A stretch of 8,101 nucleotides of DNA from Acidobacteriota bacterium (GTDB taxonomy: Bacteria; Acidobacteriota; HRBIN11), in assembly GCA_025061865.1 (NCBI GenBank), contig JANXAA010000084.1:1-8101 (forward strand), read 5' to 3'. Each line of letters starts with the position of its first letter. Position 1 is the stretch's first letter. Of this stretch, positions 6,445 to 8,101 are shown in pieces. The notes under the pieces are model-generated. The model made no database searches, had not been told where the DNA came from, and was given only the letters and a program-made list of their open reading frames with translations. Both the position numbers and the translations under genes were made by a program.

Positions 6445-6552
6445 TGGGCGTTAGGACACGTAAGGTAAGGGCTCAGGGCTCGGGTCCCACGTCCCAGGAT
6501 AAAAGACCCCCAAAAACCATTAGAATTTTGGGCGTTAGGTCCTGGGCGTTAG
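6445..6552 (+). repeat. Three copies of TGGGCGTTAG in the dnaB-alr spacer
   Basis: The 10-base word TGGGCGTTAG occurs at 6445-6454, 6529-6538 and 6543-6552, all in the same orientation. The first two extend to an 11th base (G). The last two are 14 bases apart, so this looks like a short decayed tandem array plus one separate copy. All lie upstream of the alr start, so a role as a regulator-binding site is possible. A low-complexity intergenic repeat is equally likely. No clear promoter for alr is evident in the spacer; a TTTTAT near 6499-6504 on the gene strand lacks a -35 partner. Confidence 0.5.
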
Positions 6553-6632
6553 AGATCGGAGGTCCAGGTTTTCCCGGGCCCTTGAAAGCCCCACCCCAAG
6601 ATTCAGCGGACAAAGACCCTCGTGGGGGATCT

Positions 6633-6654
6633 CTTTTCCGGGACCTAGTCCCCG
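6633..6654. repeat. Dispersed palindromic repeat, copy 2
   Basis: This is the second copy of the element at 783-804 (19 of 22 bases identical), starting 11 bases beyond the dnaB stop. The stem is GGGAC/GTCCC around CTA, with further G/C pairs outside it. On the transcribed strand the palindrome is followed by GAAAAG rather than a T run, so it is not a normal intrinsic terminator. Its place just after the 3' end of a gene is typical of REP-like elements, and the match at the DUF1684 3' end has the same orientation relative to the gene. Confidence 0.5.
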
Positions 6655-6664
6655 GGGCCGTTCC

Positions 6665-7990
6665 CTATTCATAGACACTCTCAAACAACTGGAAGTTTCG
6701 ATGGAAGGCCAGTCGGACCGTCTCGGTCGGGCCGTTCCTCTGTTTAGCAATGATGACCTCGGCCTCGCCCGTCCGGGGCGTATCCGGCTTGTAGACTTCC
6801 TCACGATAGATAAACATGACTAAATCGGCGTCTTGTTCGATCGAACCGCTTTCCCGAAGGTCCGCCAATTGAGGCCGGGCGTCCTCCCGTTGCTCCGGCC
6901 GCCGACTCAGTTGCGACAAGGCCACGACCGGGACATTCAGCTCCTTGGCTAGCTCCTTGAGATGCCGGCTGATGAGGCTGACCTCCTGTTGACGGTTCTC
7001 GACCCGCCCCCGGACCGTCAAGAGCTGGAGGTAATCGACAAAGACGACGTCCAGGCCGGCTTCCTGCCGCTGGCGTCGGGTCCGAGCCCGGAGTTCCTGG
7101 ACGCTCAGGCCTGCCGTGTCGTCCAGGTAAAGGGGTAGGTTCGTGAGTTGCGAGACGGCCTCGGCCATGCGGAGCCACTCCTCCGGCCGGAGCTCGGCCG
7201 TGCGGATTCGCTGGAGGTCGATCCGGGCCAGGCTACTCAGGAGCCGCTGGAGGAGTTGCATGGCCGACATCTCGAGGCTGAAGAAGGCGACCTTCAGGTG
7301 CTGGCGGGCCAAGTTCAGGGCCAGATTCAGGGCGAAGGCCGACTTGCCCATCCCCGGCCGGCCGGCGATGACGATGAAGTCCCCCGGCTGGAAGCCCGAC
7401 GTCAGCTCGTCCAAGCGGGCAAAGCCCGTCGGATAGCCGATGACCCGGCGGTCGGATTGGTGGATCTGTTCTAAGTATTTCCACAGCTCGATCAAGGGCT
7501 GGCGGACGGGGCGGAGGCCGCGGGGGGTGGCGACCCGCAGGATACGGGCGATCTCGCCTTCCAGATCGCCGGCGACCTGTTCCGGCGTACGTTCCGGGTC
7601 CATGCAGAGCTCCCGGTACTGGTCCAGGAGGTAGACGAGCCAGCGGCGGTGGGCCTGCTGGATGAAGCGCTTCAGGTAGTGGCCGTAGTCCAGGGACCGG
7701 GGGAACTCCAAGAAGCGCTCCAGGTATTCCAGTCCACCGACCTGTTCGAGAAGGCCCTTCCGTTGGAGGTCGTCGGTGAGCGTCGTGAAGTTGACGTCTT
7801 CCCCCCGTTCATACAGGGCCCAAATCGACTCGTAGACGATGCGATGAGACGGATGGGCAAAGTAGTCGGCCTGGGTCTGCTCCATGAGGGTGTCGAGGAC
7901 TTCAGGACGGACCAGGGGGACACCCAGGACGAGCCGTTCCAGTTCAGCGTCGATGTCGGCGACCGAGAAGGCAGGGTCCTGCCGCGTCAT
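6665..7990 (-). CDS. dnaB: Replicative DNA helicase
   Basis: DnaB is the hexameric ATP-driven helicase that unwinds DNA 5' to 3' at the replication fork and recruits primase. From ATG 7988-7990 it has 441 residues, a usual length. The N-terminal domain covers roughly 11-110 (DIDAELERLVLG in place of the common NxEAExAVLG), then a linker, then the RecA-like domain from about 175. Seen: Walker A GRPGMGKS at 210-217, FFSLEMS at 236-242, Walker B VVFVDYLQL at 315-323, VVALSQLSR at 355-363, RPQLADLRESGSIEQDAD at 372-389, and the arginine-finger region AKQRNGPT at 415-422. No intein is present. The frame continues upstream to a TTG at 8053 (462 residues), but that codon lies inside the putative -10 box and has no ribosome site. 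The ATG has GAAGG only 2 bases away, so the exact start is less sure than the identity. Confidence 0.95.
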   Translation of the reverse strand: MTRQDPAFSVADIDAELERLVLGVPLVRPEVLDTLMEQTQADYFAHPSHRIVYESIWALYERGEDVNFTTLTDDLQRKGLLEQVGGLEYLERFLEFPRSLDYGHYLKRFIQQAHRRWLVYLLDQYRELCMDPERTPEQVAGDLEGEIARILRVATPRGLRPVRQPLIELWKYLEQIHQSDRRVIGYPTGFARLDELTSGFQPGDFIVIAGRPGMGKSAFALNLALNLARQHLKVAFFSLEMSAMQLLQRLLSSLARIDLQRIRTAELRPEEWLRMAEAVSQLTNLPLYLDDTAGLSVQELRARTRRQRQEAGLDVVFVDYLQLLTVRGRVENRQQEVSLISRHLKELAKELNVPVVALSQLSRRPEQREDARPQLADLRESGSIEQDADLVMFIYREEVYKPDTPRTGEAEVIIAKQRNGPTETVRLAFHRNFQLFESVYE

Positions 7991-8050
7991 GGCCTTCTCT
8001 GACGGAGCCGTCCGGCCCAGAGAAGGAAAGGGTATCCCGGCGGCCTTTTT

Positions 8051-8078
8051 CAAATACTGGATGCAAGCTAGGTGTCAA
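8051..8078 (-). promoter_or_regulatory. dnaB: Sigma70-like promoter for dnaB
   Basis: A perfect -35 hexamer, TTGACA (8073-8078, gene strand), is followed after 16 bases by TATTTG (8051-8056) as a modest -10. Transcription would begin near 8040-8045, leaving about 50 bases before the ATG at 7990. This placement argues against the upstream TTG at 8053 as the start codon. The -10 matches the consensus at only three of six positions, so the call rests mainly on the -35 box and position. Confidence 0.45.
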
Positions 8079-8101
8079 GGCGTTCCGTCTTCGATGGGGG
8101 A

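Noticed and set aside
8075..8101. Possible C-terminal end of an upstream gene (SPIEDGTP then TGA, minus strand)
   Set aside because: Only eight codons are visible and other frames are also open, so a gene cannot be supported from this.

Overview
The window is bacterial, G+C-rich DNA, and every confidently called gene lies on the minus strand. Third codon positions favour G and C (GTC, GAC, GCC, CGG), with frequent TTG for leucine. The gene set is ordinary bacterial housekeeping: a replicative helicase (DnaB), alanine racemase for cell-wall D-alanine (Alr), a C5-pathway haem enzyme (HemL) and a serine-biosynthesis dehydrogenase (SerA, cut by the left edge). A DUF1684 lipoprotein completes it. 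Nothing here fixes a phylum.

Layout, read in the direction of transcription (high to low coordinates): a sigma70-like -35 box (TTGACA) precedes dnaB (6665-7990). A 238-base spacer follows, holding short repeats and a palindromic element, then alr (5254-6426). Next comes a stretch of about 1.8 kb without a convincing intact gene (3459-5253). Just downstream of alr this stretch contains a decayed piece of a CPBP-type (CAAX/Abi) intramembrane protease. The rest shows only short doubtful frames and, close to hemL, an operator- or promoter-like cluster. hemL (2166-3458) follows, then a 359-base spacer with one short possible gene, then the DUF1684 lipoprotein gene (712-1806) and serA (1-637).

The main genes do not form one obvious pathway operon. 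Spacers of 74 to 1795 bases separate them, and several carry their own Shine-Dalgarno sites, so they look like separate units that share a strand. No complete new system is visible. The most interesting points are: (1) the degraded CPBP protease, with its catalytic glutamate pair substituted and its signature split across two frames; (2) a palindromic repeat found both just after dnaB and inside the 3' end of the DUF1684 gene, where it appears to have supplied a low-complexity C-terminal tail; and (3) an exact 8-base tandem repeat next to a hairpin upstream of hemL.
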